The notes beneath the pieces are model-generated. The model ran no database searches. It was not told the origin of the DNA and saw only the letters and a program-made list of their open reading frames with translations. The position numbers and the translations under genes were made by a program. Shown here piece after piece: positions 29,036 to 37,953 of a stretch of DNA of 64,000 nucleotides; the stretch's first letter is position 1; each line of letters opens with the position of its first letter. This stretch comes from Microscillaceae bacterium (GTDB taxonomy: Bacteria; Bacteroidota; Bacteroidia; Cytophagales; Microscillaceae): NCBI GenBank assembly GCA_011390205.1, contig JAABSX010000011.1:1-64000 (forward strand), given 5' to 3'.

Positions 29036-29521
29036 TTACTTATCTACGATTTCGATTCCTTGCTCTGAACCAGAATCACTTTGAATTCTTGAATCTATTA
29101 CCAGCGTGATATGATTAGAACGCTTACGAATCCTGTGCCCTCTTCCTTGTGGTGCAGGGCGCAGTCTTTTAAGCATGCGTCCGCCATCTACAAAAACTTC
29201 TTTTATATAAAGATCGGCATCACCTATTTCTAGCTTATCATTTTTGATTTCCCAATTGGCAATAGCAGTTTTAAGTGCTTCTTCCATTTTTCTAGCACCT
29301 ACTTTTGGCTCAAACCTTAATACGTTTAATGCCTCAAATACACCTCTTCCTCTTACTAGGTCTGCTACTAAGCGCATTTTACGTGGTGGTGTAGGTATGT
29401 TTCGTAGAATAGACTTTGCCTCTCCTAGTTCACCAGCCATCGCCTCTTTTCTTTCTTTCTCAGCTTCTTTGCGGAGGCGAATTTGTACTGATTTTTTTAG
29501 TTTTTTTGTTTCCTGTTCCAT
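29036..29521 (-). CDS. rplV: Ribosomal protein L22 with N-terminal extension
   Basis: It lines the nascent-peptide exit tunnel. The L22 core starts around residue 33 (AKSILRNIPTPPRKMRLVADLVRG) and includes KRLRPAPQGRGHRIRKRSNHI. About 30 charged residues (KKLKKSVQIRLRKEAEKER and following) precede the core, and a short acidic tail follows, giving 161 residues. The ATG overlaps the last base of the rpsS stop, supporting this start. Confidence 0.96.
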   Translation of the reverse strand: MEQETKKLKKSVQIRLRKEAEKERKEAMAGELGEAKSILRNIPTPPRKMRLVADLVRGRGVFEALNVLRFEPKVGARKMEEALKTAIANWEIKNDKLEIGDADLYIKEVFVDGGRMLKRLRPAPQGRGHRIRKRSNHITLVIDSRIQSDSGSEQGIEIVDK

Positions 29522-29799
29522 TACTTCTTACGTTTATCTTTCTTAGCAACGTGACCGCGGAAGTTGCGAGTAGGAGCAAATTCTCCCAAGCGGTGTCCTA
29601 CCATATTTTCGGTGATTAGTACTGGGATAAATTTATTTCCGTTATGTACGGCGAATGTTTGTCCCACAAAATCAGGAGATATCATTGACCGGCGTGACCA
29701 AGTTTTGATGACTGCCTTCTTGCCTGATGTATTCATTGCATCGACCTTTTTTGCAAGGGTATGCTCTATATAGGGTCCTTTTTTTAGTGAACGTGCCAT
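29521..29799 (-). CDS. rpsS: Ribosomal protein S19
   Basis: A 30S head protein of 92 residues: [19 protein letters not shown] at the start, then [22 protein letters not shown] and [17 protein letters not shown]. It shares one base with rplB upstream and one with rplV downstream, indicating tight translational coupling. Confidence 0.98.
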   Translation of the reverse strand: MARSLKKGPYIEHTLAKKVDAMNTSGKKAVIKTWSRRSMISPDFVGQTFAVHNGNKFIPVLITENMVGHRLGEFAPTRNFRGHVAKKDKRKK

Positions 29800-30623
29800 T
29801 ATTTTTTCTTTTTAACTCGGATTAAACGGTCAGAATATTTGTTATTGCGGCGTGTTTTCTTGCCTTTTGAATACAGACCTTTGCGTGAGCGGGGATGCCC
29901 GCCTGATGCACGGCCTTCACCGCCACCCATCGGGTGATCTACAGGGTTCATTGCTACACCACGTGTGCGAGGTCTGCGACCCAGCCATCTTTTTCTACCT
30001 GCTTTGCCCACAGTTGTATTCATGTGGTCTGCGTTAGATACAGCACCTACTGTGGCCATACACGCCTGAAGTACGAGTCTAATCTCACCAGATGGGAGCT
30101 TGAGGCTTGCATATTTTCCTTCTCTACCTAATAATTGAGCATAAGCGCCAGCACTTCTTACTACCGCACCACCTTTGCTTGGTTTCAGTTCGATGTTGTG
30201 TATTACTGTACCTAGTGGAATATTCTTAAGGGGAAGTGCATTTCCGACTTCTGGGGCAACTTCATCGCCAGACACTACTGTCTGCCCTACTTTGATGCCC
30301 GCAGGGGCTAAAATATATCTTTTTTCGCCATCTTCATATTGAAGCAAAGCAATTCTGGCAGTACGTACTGGGTCATATTCAACGGAAAGTACTTCTGCAG
30401 GCATATCGAACTTATTGCGTTTAAAGTCAATAATACGATATTTTTGCTTGTGACCGCCTCCTCTGTGGCGCACTGTCATTTTTCCTTGACTGTTACGTCC
30501 ACCACTTTTCTTGAGAGTTACTGTAAGCGACTTTTCAGGCTTACTTTTTGTAATTTCTGCGAATGTGGGAGCCAATCTAAAACGCTGTCCAGGCGTTATG
30601 GGCTTTAATTTTTTTACCGCCAT
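29799..30623 (-). CDS. rplB: Ribosomal protein L2
   Basis: A 274-residue core 50S protein needed for subunit association and peptidyl transfer. It contains [21 protein letters not shown] and, near the C-terminus, the conserved [21 protein letters not shown] with the functionally important His. It lies between rplW and rpsS. Confidence 0.98.
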   Translation of the reverse strand: MAVKKLKPITPGQRFRLAPTFAEITKSKPEKSLTVTLKKSGGRNSQGKMTVRHRGGGHKQKYRIIDFKRNKFDMPAEVLSVEYDPVRTARIALLQYEDGEKRYILAPAGIKVGQTVVSGDEVAPEVGNALPLKNIPLGTVIHNIELKPSKGGAVVRSAGAYAQLLGREGKYASLKLPSGEIRLVLQACMATVGAVSNADHMNTTVGKAGRKRWLGRRPRTRGVAMNPVDHPMGGGEGRASGGHPRSRKGLYSKGKKTRRNNKYSDRLIRVKKKK

Positions 30624-30699
30624 CTCCTTTTATCTTTTTTAATTGACAATTATTCTAGTTAGTTGGATACTAACTCGCAACTGTCAGCATTTTTAGTTA

Positions 30700-31011
30700 T
30701 TATATGTCACTGTAGAAGTCAATAAACTCATCTTTTGCTAGTGTAACTATTGCTTTCTTGTAAGATTTCGTTTTACCACTAATGACTCTACTTTTCGTAT
30801 ATCTTGTTTTTACTTTTCCTCTGTAATTCATTGTGTTTACGGCATCTACTTCAACGCCATACATTTCTTTTACAGCTTCTGCAATTTGGATTTTGTTTGC
30901 TTTCTTATCTACTAGAAAAGCGTATCTTTCTTTCTCACCTTTAATTTTCTCAGGCAGCGTTGCTACTTTCTCTGTAATGAGCGGCCTTTTTAGAATATCT
31001 GTCCTATCCAT
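30700..31011 (-). CDS. rplW: Ribosomal protein L23
   Basis: A tunnel-exit protein of 103 residues that helps dock trigger factor and SRP. It contains KRPLITEKVA, YAFLVDKKANKIQIAEAVKEMYGVEVDAVNTM and the loop region with KTRYTKSRV. It lies between rplD and rplB. Confidence 0.96.
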   Translation of the reverse strand: MDRTDILKRPLITEKVATLPEKIKGEKERYAFLVDKKANKIQIAEAVKEMYGVEVDAVNTMNYRGKVKTRYTKSRVISGKTKSYKKAIVTLAKDEFIDFYSDI

Positions 31012-31026
31012 GGTTCATTCAATTTT

Positions 31027-31653
31027 TTACTGTAATAAAGTCTCAATCGTACTCAGAGAGCTCTTTGTGATAATCAGCTGATCTGCATGTAGTATTTCAA
31101 AAGTACTTAACTCACTAGAAGGGAGTACCCTTGCTTTCTGCAAGTTTCTGCTTGATAGATACAGATTGCTGTCATTTTGGTTCGTAATGAGCAATGTTTT
31201 CTTAGTATTCAATGCAAAGCCCTCTAAGAAAGAAATATATTCTTTTGTGCGGGGTGTATCCAATACGAAATCATCTACGATGGTGATGCTTGCCTCACGT
31301 GCCTTGTAAGAAAGTGCGGACTTTCTTGCGAGTCTTTTAAGCTTTTTATTGAGCTTAAAGTGGTAATCACGCGGGCGTGGCCCAAATATGCGACCACCTC
31401 CTCTGAACACAGGAGACTTCAAACTACCAGCACGGGCTGTACCTGTACCTTTTTGTCTTTTAATCTTCCTAGTTGATCCTGCTATTTCTGCACGTTCTTT
31501 TGCCTTGTGTGTTCCTTGCCTTTGATTGGCTTGGTACTGCTTTACGTCCAAGTAAATGGCGTGGTCATTGGGCTCTATCCCAAAAATTGCTTCCGACAAG
31601 TTGATAGTTTCTCCTGTCTCTTTGCCTGTTTTATCAAAAATTTTGAATTCCAT
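31027..31653 (-). CDS. rplD: Ribosomal protein L4
   Basis: A 208-residue tunnel protein. The long loop is recognised by RQGTHKAKERAEIAGSTRKIKRQKGTGTARAGS and RGGGRIFGPRPRDYHFKLNKK. In E. coli L4 autoregulates the S10 operon; no leader element for this can be recognised here. Four bases separate it from rplC. Confidence 0.97.
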   Translation of the reverse strand: MEFKIFDKTGKETGETINLSEAIFGIEPNDHAIYLDVKQYQANQRQGTHKAKERAEIAGSTRKIKRQKGTGTARAGSLKSPVFRGGGRIFGPRPRDYHFKLNKKLKRLARKSALSYKAREASITIVDDFVLDTPRTKEYISFLEGFALNTKKTLLITNQNDSNLYLSSRNLQKARVLPSSELSTFEILHADQLIITKSSLSTIETLLQ

Positions 31654-31657
31654 GGTC

Positions 31658-32290
31658 TTACTTCTCTACAATCACAAATGAATTTTTTGCACCTGGTACT
31701 GATCCACTCAATACGATTAAATTTTGCTCTGGCATCACTCTCAAGACACGGAGGTTCTCGGTTCTTACCTTGTCATTGCCCATTCTTCCGGCCATGCGTA
31801 ATCCCTTAAATACTCGTGCAGGATATGAGGCTGCTCCTACTGAACCTGGTGCACGTAATCGGTTGTGCTGTCCGTGCGTAGCATCTCCTACCCCTCTGAA
31901 TCCGTGGCGTTTTACAACGCCTTGAAACCCTTTACCTTTAGATTTTCCTACTACATCTACGAAGTCACCCACAGAGAAGATATCTTCCACTCTGATTACA
32001 TCGCCTAGATTATATTTCCCTGATTCAAAACCTTTGAATTCAAGTATTTTATACTTAGGTGTAGTTTTTGCCTTTTCGAAGTGCCCAAGCATTTGAGAGG
32101 ATGTATTCTTCTCTTTCTTGTCTCCGAAAGCTATCTGGATGGCTTCGTATCCATCTTTTTCAGCGGTTTTGACCTGTGTAACGACACAGGGCCCAACTTG
32201 AAGTACAGTACAGGCGATTTGCTTTGCAATCTCACCCTCATTTTGGTACACACTGGTCATACCAACTTTTTTACCAATAATCCCTGACAT
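31658..32290 (-). CDS. rplC: Ribosomal protein L3
   Basis: The 210-residue 50S assembly initiator. It begins [15 protein letters not shown] and contains the conserved loop [35 protein letters not shown] near residues 120-160. It is the first gene of the operon in this window: rpsJ, which usually precedes it, is not present upstream, and the neighbour is the divergent typA. Confidence 0.98.
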   Translation of the reverse strand: MSGIIGKKVGMTSVYQNEGEIAKQIACTVLQVGPCVVTQVKTAEKDGYEAIQIAFGDKKEKNTSSQMLGHFEKAKTTPKYKILEFKGFESGKYNLGDVIRVEDIFSVGDFVDVVGKSKGKGFQGVVKRHGFRGVGDATHGQHNRLRAPGSVGAASYPARVFKGLRMAGRMGNDKVRTENLRVLRVMPEQNLIVLSGSVPGAKNSFVIVEK

Positions 32291-32380
32291 TTTTGCCTAT
32301 ATTTTAAAATAAAACTACTTATAGACATTTTCGATAAGTAGTTGTAAATAAAAATCACGTGTATTTCTTGAAACGGAGTG

Positions 32381-32411
32381 CAAATTTAGGGATTAATAAT
32401 TAGACTACCAA
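32381..32411 (-). promoter_or_regulatory. Candidate promoter of the rplC operon
   Basis: On the minus strand a TTG (32411-32409) is followed after 20 bases by TAAATTTG (32388-32381), which fits the Bacteroidota pattern of TTG, 19-20 bases, TAnnTTTG. It lies about 90 bases upstream of rplC and would drive the whole ribosomal operon. No transcript data are available, so this is a sequence match only. Confidence 0.6.
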
Positions 32412-32530
32412 GTCAAAGTTTAAAATAGTTTTAATAATCCCCAAAGTATTTTTTTTAACATCTTAGAATATTTGTGCGCTTCTTGGTGTATCTTTTTGAG
32501 ATGTGTAAAGGAGTTTACGCTTTAATTCTT

Positions 32531-32538
32531 TACTTTTG
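32531..32538 (+). promoter_or_regulatory. Candidate -7 element for typA
   Basis: TACTTTTG matches the TAnnTTTG element and lies about 20 bases upstream of the typA ATG. No good TTG is present at the expected upstream distance, so the match is partial. Confidence 0.4.
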
Positions 32539-32559
32539 CACTTTAATTAATAAAAAGTA

Positions 32560-34365
32560 ATGCAAAATATCCGAAATATTGCCATCATTGCTCACGTTGA
32601 TCACGGCAAAACAACACTTGTGGACAAGATTATCCACTTTTCTAAACTGTTCAGAGAAAACCAAGAGTTTGATGACCTGATTCTTGATAACAATGATTTA
32701 GAGAGAGAAAGAGGTATTACGATTACCTCCAAAAATGTATCTGTACGCTACAAAGATGTTAAAATTAATATCATCGATACTCCTGGTCACGCCGACTTCG
32801 GAGGAGAGGTAGAGCGTGTTCTGAAAATGGCAGATGGTGTCCTACTGCTCGTAGATGCTTTTGAAGGACCTATGCCCCAGACCCGCTTCGTACTTAGCAA
32901 AGCACTGAATCTAGGGCTAAAACCTATAGTAGTAGTCAATAAAGTAGATAAACCGAATTGCCGCCCTGATGAGGCACATGAGGCTGTTTTTGATCTTATG
33001 TTTAGTCTGGATGCCACTGAACATCAGTTGGATTTCGTAACTGTGTACGGCTCTGCCAAAAACGGTTGGATGTCTGAAGATTGGAACAAACCAACTGACA
33101 GTATTGAGCCTTTAATAAAATCTATTGTAGAGAATATCCCTCCTGCTCCTAGCACGGACGGTGAGCCTCAAATGCAGATTACATCCTTAGACTATTCTTC
33201 TTTTGTGGGGCGTATCGCCATCGGCAGGGTAAAACGTGGTGTATTCAAAGAAAATACTGATATGGCTCTCTGTAAGGCTGATGGCTCTGTGAAAAAAGTT
33301 CGAATCAAAGAGTTAAATGTCTTTGAAGGCTTGGGAAAAAACAAGGTCAGTGAGGTTCATTCAGGTGAGATTTGTGCTGTTACGGGTATTGATGATTTTG
33401 ATATAGGTGATACGCTGAGTGATTTAAATAACCCAGACCCACTGCCACGTATCTCAGTAGATGAGCCTACTATGAGCATGCTTTTTACGATTAATAACTC
33501 TCCCTTCTTCGGAAAAGAGGGTAAATTCGTAACATCTAGGCACTTACGTGACCGCTTGTTTAAGGAAATTGAAAAAAACTTAGCACTCAAAGTAGAACCT
33601 ACCAGCAGTGAAGATAAATTTTTGGTGTATGGCCGTGGTATTCTACACCTTTCTGTATTGATTGAAACCATGCGCAGAGAGGGGTATGAATTTCAAGTAG
33701 GTCAGCCCCAAGTACTTTTCAAAGAGATTGATGGGCAAAAGCATGAGCCTTTTGAAACGCTTGTGGTGGATGTGCCAGGAGAAGTATCTGGTAAAATTAT
33801 AGAACTTGTTACGCAGAGAAAAGGCGACCTTCTGGTCATGGAAACTAAAGGAGAGTGGCAACACTTAGAATTTAGCATCCCTGCACGAGGGTTAATTGGA
33901 TTGAGAAATCTAGCACTGACTGCCACAGCAGGTGAAGCAGTGATGAACCACCGTTTTGAGCAGTATAGACCTTTCAAGGGGGATATCACGACTCGTGGAA
34001 ACGGCTCACTTATCTCTATGGACACAGGAATGTGCACAGGATATGCCATAGATAAACTACAAGATAGAGGTCGCTTTTTTGTGGATCCAGGAGAAGATTT
34101 ATATACAGGGCAGGTAATCGGTGAGCATAGTCGAGATACTGACTTGGTGGTGAATGTGCAGAAAGGCAAGAAACTGACCAACATGCGTGCCTCTGGCTCG
34201 GATACCAATATGAAGATTGCTCCTAAAATTCAGTTTTCACTGGAAGAAACCTTGGAATATATTAAGAAAGACGAATACGTAGAAATTACGCCTAAGTCTA
34301 TCAGAATGCGTAAAATAGTGCTGGATGAAAACGAACGCAAGCGTTATAAAAGCGCAGGAGAGTAG
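32560..34365 (+). CDS. typA: Translational GTPase TypA/BipA
   Basis: A 601-residue ribosome-binding GTPase that assists 50S assembly and stress adaptation. G1 AHVDHGKTT is at 11-19, the switch I threonine region is [11 protein letters not shown]3 is [12 protein letters not shown] and G4 is NKVDK. EF-G-like domains III and V follow, and the BipA-specific C-terminal domain ends with the [16 protein letters not shown] segment. It is divergent from the ribosomal operon and has a strong terminator downstream. Confidence 0.97.
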   Translation: MQNIRNIAIIAHVDHGKTTLVDKIIHFSKLFRENQEFDDLILDNNDLERERGITITSKNVSVRYKDVKINIIDTPGHADFGGEVERVLKMADGVLLLVDAFEGPMPQTRFVLSKALNLGLKPIVVVNKVDKPNCRPDEAHEAVFDLMFSLDATEHQLDFVTVYGSAKNGWMSEDWNKPTDSIEPLIKSIVENIPPAPSTDGEPQMQITSLDYSSFVGRIAIGRVKRGVFKENTDMALCKADGSVKKVRIKELNVFEGLGKNKVSEVHSGEICAVTGIDDFDIGDTLSDLNNPDPLPRISVDEPTMSMLFTINNSPFFGKEGKFVTSRHLRDRLFKEIEKNLALKVEPTSSEDKFLVYGRGILHLSVLIETMRREGYEFQVGQPQVLFKEIDGQKHEPFETLVVDVPGEVSGKIIELVTQRKGDLLVMETKGEWQHLEFSIPARGLIGLRNLALTATAGEAVMNHRFEQYRPFKGDITTRGNGSLISMDTGMCTGYAIDKLQDRGRFFVDPGEDLYTGQVIGEHSRDTDLVVNVQKGKKLTNMRASGSDTNMKIAPKIQFSLEETLEYIKKDEYVEITPKSIRMRKIVLDENERKRYKSAGE

Positions 34366-34400
34366 TTCTAAAAACACGGTTTTTTAGCTTTTGTTACCAA

Positions 34401-34445
34401 AACTTAACTTTATCACTTCTTTGTGTATAAAGTTAAGTTTTTTTA
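34401..34445 (+). terminator. Terminator after typA (probably bidirectional)
   Basis: A perfect 13-bp stem (34401-34413 with 34427-34439) is followed by about six T. The minus strand also reads T-rich after the stem, so it may serve the convergent FabH-like gene ending at 34492. Confidence 0.85.
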
Positions 34446-34491
34446 TGCCTATTATTTATTCCGAACACTTAAAAAAATAAGCAGTACTGTC

Positions 34492-35439
34492 TTAGCACAC
34501 TATCAACACGGCTCCATAAGAGTAGCCACCCCCAAATACAGTAACTGCCAGTAAATCTCCTTTTTTAAATTTATCTTGATTTTCATACAGTGCTATACAG
34601 CAGCCTGCACAGCCCGTATTGCCCAAATACTGAATGTTAGAAAGGGCTTTGTCTTCGGATAAACCTAAACTCTGTGCCACATTTTTGGTAATGCGTAGAT
34701 TGGCTTGGTGTGGCACAAAATAACTCAAATTATCTAAGGTATATCCGTTTCTTTCTAAAATGTCTAGGGTAACCTTGCCCATATACAAACAAGCATTTTG
34801 AAATACATCTCTTCCGTTTTGCATCATAAAACCTTCATGGGCAGGGCGTAAAAACACTCCTTCTGATGCCTTGCCAATATTGCCAGCTCCTCCTGTAATG
34901 ATGTCTTTGACCTCCCAGTCGCTTTCACTCAATCTTTCTTGGCTTATCCACAAGGCACAAGCTCCATCTCCCCAAAGATGTCCTCCTACCTTGTCTGTTT
35001 CGTCGCTGTAGGCCGTGTTATGGTCAGCCAAAACGATGATGGCACGCTTGGCTTTTCCCATTGCAAAATAACCTTGTACAATCTCTATGGCATTGGCAAA
35101 AGAAGAACAGGCTGATGAAATGGACAGCACAGGAATGTCACTGACCCCCAGAAAATTTTGGGCAGCATGGGCTAAAGTATGTATGGTATCATAAGGTGTA
35201 TAAGTGCCTCCTATTATCAAATCTATGGACTCACTCGGGAAGGGAGCAGTCTTAAGTCCATTTTCTAATGCCTTGATAGTCAGTATATTTGTATTTTCGT
35301 CTTCGCTTGCTTTTCTACGTTCTCGGATGCCTGTGCGGTTAAGTAACCACTCCTCACTCAATCCGACGAGTTTCTCAAAGTGTGCATTGTCAATGATATT
35401 TTCGGGGATATAGGCAGAGATTTGATTGATGTACATCAT
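34492..35439 (-). CDS. FabH-like 3-oxoacyl-ACP synthase III
   Basis: A thiolase-fold condensing enzyme of 315 residues. The catalytic triad is complete: Cys111 in SISSACSSF, His244 in PHQANLRI and Asn274 in YLGNTGCAG. In the family it primes fatty acid synthesis from acyl-CoA and malonyl-ACP, or carries out related single condensations. It is more diverged than a typical housekeeping FabH (for example GGHLWGDGACALW in place of the usual FGDGAGA), so a specialised role is possible. It is a single gene divergent from a lipoprotein. Confidence 0.85.
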   Translation of the reverse strand: MMYINQISAYIPENIIDNAHFEKLVGLSEEWLLNRTGIRERRKASEDENTNILTIKALENGLKTAPFPSESIDLIIGGTYTPYDTIHTLAHAAQNFLGVSDIPVLSISSACSSFANAIEIVQGYFAMGKAKRAIIVLADHNTAYSDETDKVGGHLWGDGACALWISQERLSESDWEVKDIITGGAGNIGKASEGVFLRPAHEGFMMQNGRDVFQNACLYMGKVTLDILERNGYTLDNLSYFVPHQANLRITKNVAQSLGLSEDKALSNIQYLGNTGCAGCCIALYENQDKFKKGDLLAVTVFGGGYSYGAVLIVC

Positions 35440-35586
35440 GTGTTTGATTTTTTTGATGGCAAAATTAAGGCTATTCTATTGATTTTGGAACAAGCTGAAA
35501 TGAAAAGCAGGCTGTTAAATAAATACTAAATAGTTTGTCAGAATGATATTTTAGAAAAATTATCATGCAATTTTGCACAAAAAAAT

Positions 35587-36393
35587 ATGAAAAACATTTT
35601 CTTTCTTTGGCTAATAGGTCTTAGCACCTTTCTTTCCTCTTGTAAGCACAATTCTGAAAAAAATCAAGAAAAAAACAACTATACACTCAGCGATTCCTCT
35701 CAAACCTCCAAGAAAAGTCTTGGTAAGTCTGAGCAAATCATCCAAAATGCCATCCAAAAACACGGAGGTGAGCAGTATAAAACCCTACAAATCAGTTTTG
35801 ATTTTAGGGAGAAAAGCTATGTATTAAGACATCAAGAAAATGGTGTATTTAGCTATGAACGTATTTTTAAAGATTCCACAGGGAATGTACATGATGTACT
35901 TGATAATCAAGGATTTAGCAGGAAAATAAATGCTCAACTTACACAATTAACAGAAGAAAAAAGTCAGGCTTACCAAGGCTCTGTCAATTCTGTGATGTAT
36001 TTTACGCTTTTGCCTTATGGACTTGATGCAGATGCCGTACAGAGCCGATACATTGGCATAGATACCCTCAACGGAGAGGTTTATGAGCAAGTAGAGGTAA
36101 CTTTTAGGCAAGAAGGAGGCGGAGAAGATTTTCAAGATGTGTATCTTTATTGGTTTCATCAGCAAGATTTCACCTTAGATTATTTTGCCTACAGCTATGA
36201 AGTGAATGAAGGAGGAATCAGGTTTAGAGAAGCTCGCAAGCGACAGACTGTAGGCGGAGTCATATTACAAAATTATGACAATTATGAGGTAGAAAAAGGC
36301 ACTCCCCTTCTCCAAATTGGAAAACTCTGGGAAGCAGACAAACTCAAAAAACTCTCTGAAATCAAGAATGAAAATATCAAAATGCTAAATTAG
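35587..36393 (+). CDS. Lipoprotein, DUF6503-like
   Basis: A 268-residue protein with a lipoprotein signal peptide and lipobox LSSC (Cys19), followed by a Lys/Asn/Ser-rich linker. The globular part begins AIQKHGGEQYKTLQISFDFREK and resembles a family common in Bacteroidota that I know as DUF6503 and that is sometimes mis-annotated as an aldolase. It probably forms a beta-rich lipid-binding-like domain at the outer membrane. There are no catalytic residues I can name. The family match is from memory and should be treated as tentative. Confidence 0.7.
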   Translation: MKNIFFLWLIGLSTFLSSCKHNSEKNQEKNNYTLSDSSQTSKKSLGKSEQIIQNAIQKHGGEQYKTLQISFDFREKSYVLRHQENGVFSYERIFKDSTGNVHDVLDNQGFSRKINAQLTQLTEEKSQAYQGSVNSVMYFTLLPYGLDADAVQSRYIGIDTLNGEVYEQVEVTFRQEGGGEDFQDVYLYWFHQQDFTLDYFAYSYEVNEGGIRFREARKRQTVGGVILQNYDNYEVEKGTPLLQIGKLWEADKLKKLSEIKNENIKMLN

Positions 36394-36495
36394 GTTATCG
36401 ATAATACATCTTTTAAACAAAAAAATTGAATGCCTTTCTTTCAAACTATGGCTAGGTTAGTTTGCCAAGTTCAAAGATTTTTAGAAATAAAGGCT

Positions 36496-36503
36496 TATTT
36501 TTG
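36496..36503 (+). promoter_or_regulatory. Candidate -7 element for trmD
   Basis: TATTTTTG matches TAnnTTTG 34 bases upstream of the chosen trmD ATG. A matching TTG at the expected distance is not seen. Confidence 0.35.
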
Positions 36504-36536
36504 TTCAGAAAAGTAAATTTATCTAAAACAAGCCTT

Positions 36537-37211
36537 ATGCGCATAGACATCATCACTTGTGTCCCTAAACTCTTAGAAAGCCCTTTTGCACATTCTATCA
36601 CACAGCGAGCCCAAGAAAAAGGCTTGGTAGAAGTACATATCCACGATTTGAGAGAATACACCGAAGATAAACACCGAGCTGTAGATGATTATGCCTTCGG
36701 GGGTGGCGCAGGTATGGTAATGATGATAGAGCCTATAGCACGTTGCATAGAAGCACTCAAGGGCGAACGCAAATATGATGAAATCATTTATTTTACGCCC
36801 GACGGCGCTCGCCTTGACCAAAAAATGACCAACACACTCTCTCTCCAAAAAAACCTACTCATGCTCTGCGGACATTACAAAGGGGTAGATGAGCGCATCA
36901 GGGAGTATTTTATTACCAAAGAAATCAGCATTGGAGATTATGTACTTTCTGGTGGAGAACTCGCTGCTGCTGTGCTTTCTGATGCCATTATTCGTCTTAT
37001 CCCTGGAGTACTTTCTGACGAAACCTCTGCTCTCACAGATTCTTTTCAAGATAATCTACTTGCGCCTCCTGTCTATACAAGGCCCGCAGAATGGCAAGGA
37101 ATGGAAGTGCCTGAAGTCCTACTCTCTGGCAATCATAAAAAAATAGACGAATGGAGAGAGACAGAAGCCCTCAAACGTACCAAGGAAAGAAGACCTGACT
37201 TGCTGGAATGA
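36537..37211 (+). CDS. trmD: tRNA (guanine-N1)-methyltransferase TrmD
   Basis: It methylates G37 of tRNAs reading CNN codons, which prevents frameshifting. I choose the ATG at 36537 ([17 protein letters not shown]); the longer frame from 36462 lacks family similarity. The trefoil-knot SAM site is shown by [15 protein letters not shown] and [15 protein letters not shown]; the C-terminal part includes [24 protein letters not shown]. The length of 224 residues is normal. Here it stands without rpsP, rimM or rplS. Confidence 0.96.
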   Translation: MRIDIITCVPKLLESPFAHSITQRAQEKGLVEVHIHDLREYTEDKHRAVDDYAFGGGAGMVMMIEPIARCIEALKGERKYDEIIYFTPDGARLDQKMTNTLSLQKNLLMLCGHYKGVDERIREYFITKEISIGDYVLSGGELAAAVLSDAIIRLIPGVLSDETSALTDSFQDNLLAPPVYTRPAEWQGMEVPEVLLSGNHKKIDEWRETEALKRTKERRPDLLE

Positions 37212-37410
37212 GTGAATGGGTGAGGGATATAATTCAAACATAAATTTTAATCATAATGCACAGATTTTTTCAACGACATTTTTAAAAACCAGTATTTTTT
37301 TACCAAGTTTAGTTTTCATAGTAGATTAAGGTTACAATAGTAATCTATAATGCTCACCAACATTAGTAACACAGAATAAACCTTAAAATAACCTCATTCA
37401 GCACCTAGCA

Positions 37411-37750
37411 ATGCTTGAACAACTAAAAGATATTTATGCTGAGTTAGGGTTACACTTACATATGTACTTATAATAAAAAAAGCTCTGATGTATGGTGCAA
37501 CTAGATGGATGAATGTTAATACAAATCCTGTGATACAAGTCACAGATAGAAACAAAAACTACAACTTTTTTTGGTTTACGTTTTACCACGTGGCTCACTT
37601 GCTTCTTCATAAGGAAAAAAATATCTTTCTTGAAGATATATCAGATATTAAACCAGATGACAAAAAAGAAAAAGAGGCTGATGGTTTTACTGTTCGCAGC
37701 CTTTTGTCTGAGAAGTGTCAGAATGAAATCCAGACACTTGCTTATATAAA
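37411..37750 (+). pseudogene. Decayed ImmA/IrrE-family metallopeptidase
   Basis: A fragment from 37411 reads MLEQLKDIYAELGLHLH and then hits stops. In a different frame, from 37488, the sequence continues MYGATRWMNVN, then FWFTFYHVAHLLLHKEKNIFLEDI and KEKEADGFTV. These match successive parts of the IrrE-type domain found in HigA-like antitoxins (GATRW, FHExGHILLH, EEEAD). At least one frameshift, internal stops and loss of the N-terminal DNA-binding part mark it as a pseudogene. The HExxH motif has become HVAH, consistent with an in-frame loss of the Glu codon. No toxin gene is adjacent. Confidence 0.65.
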
Positions 37751-37753
37751 ACT

Positions 37754-37790
37754 AAAAAAAGCACAGACCAGCCGTCTGTACTTTTTTTGT
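37754..37790. terminator. Hairpin flanked by A and T runs
   Basis: An A run, an approximately 8-bp stem with one mismatch around a 5-base loop (37761-37781), and a run of seven T form a terminator readable in both directions. It sits at the end of the peptidase remnant, before the GAF/PAS gene. Confidence 0.6.
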
Positions 37791-37953
37791 GCAAAAAAGG
37801 CATTCCTGCCTAAATAAAACCTATCTTTAAAAAAACTGCATTGTATTTGAAAGGTAATCTTTAAATTTGTAGAAAAGACAGATAGCCACTTGTAGTGAAA
37901 CTTCAACCCATGGCTTCTGAATTGAATGCTTTTTGAGGAAAAATAAGGTTTGT

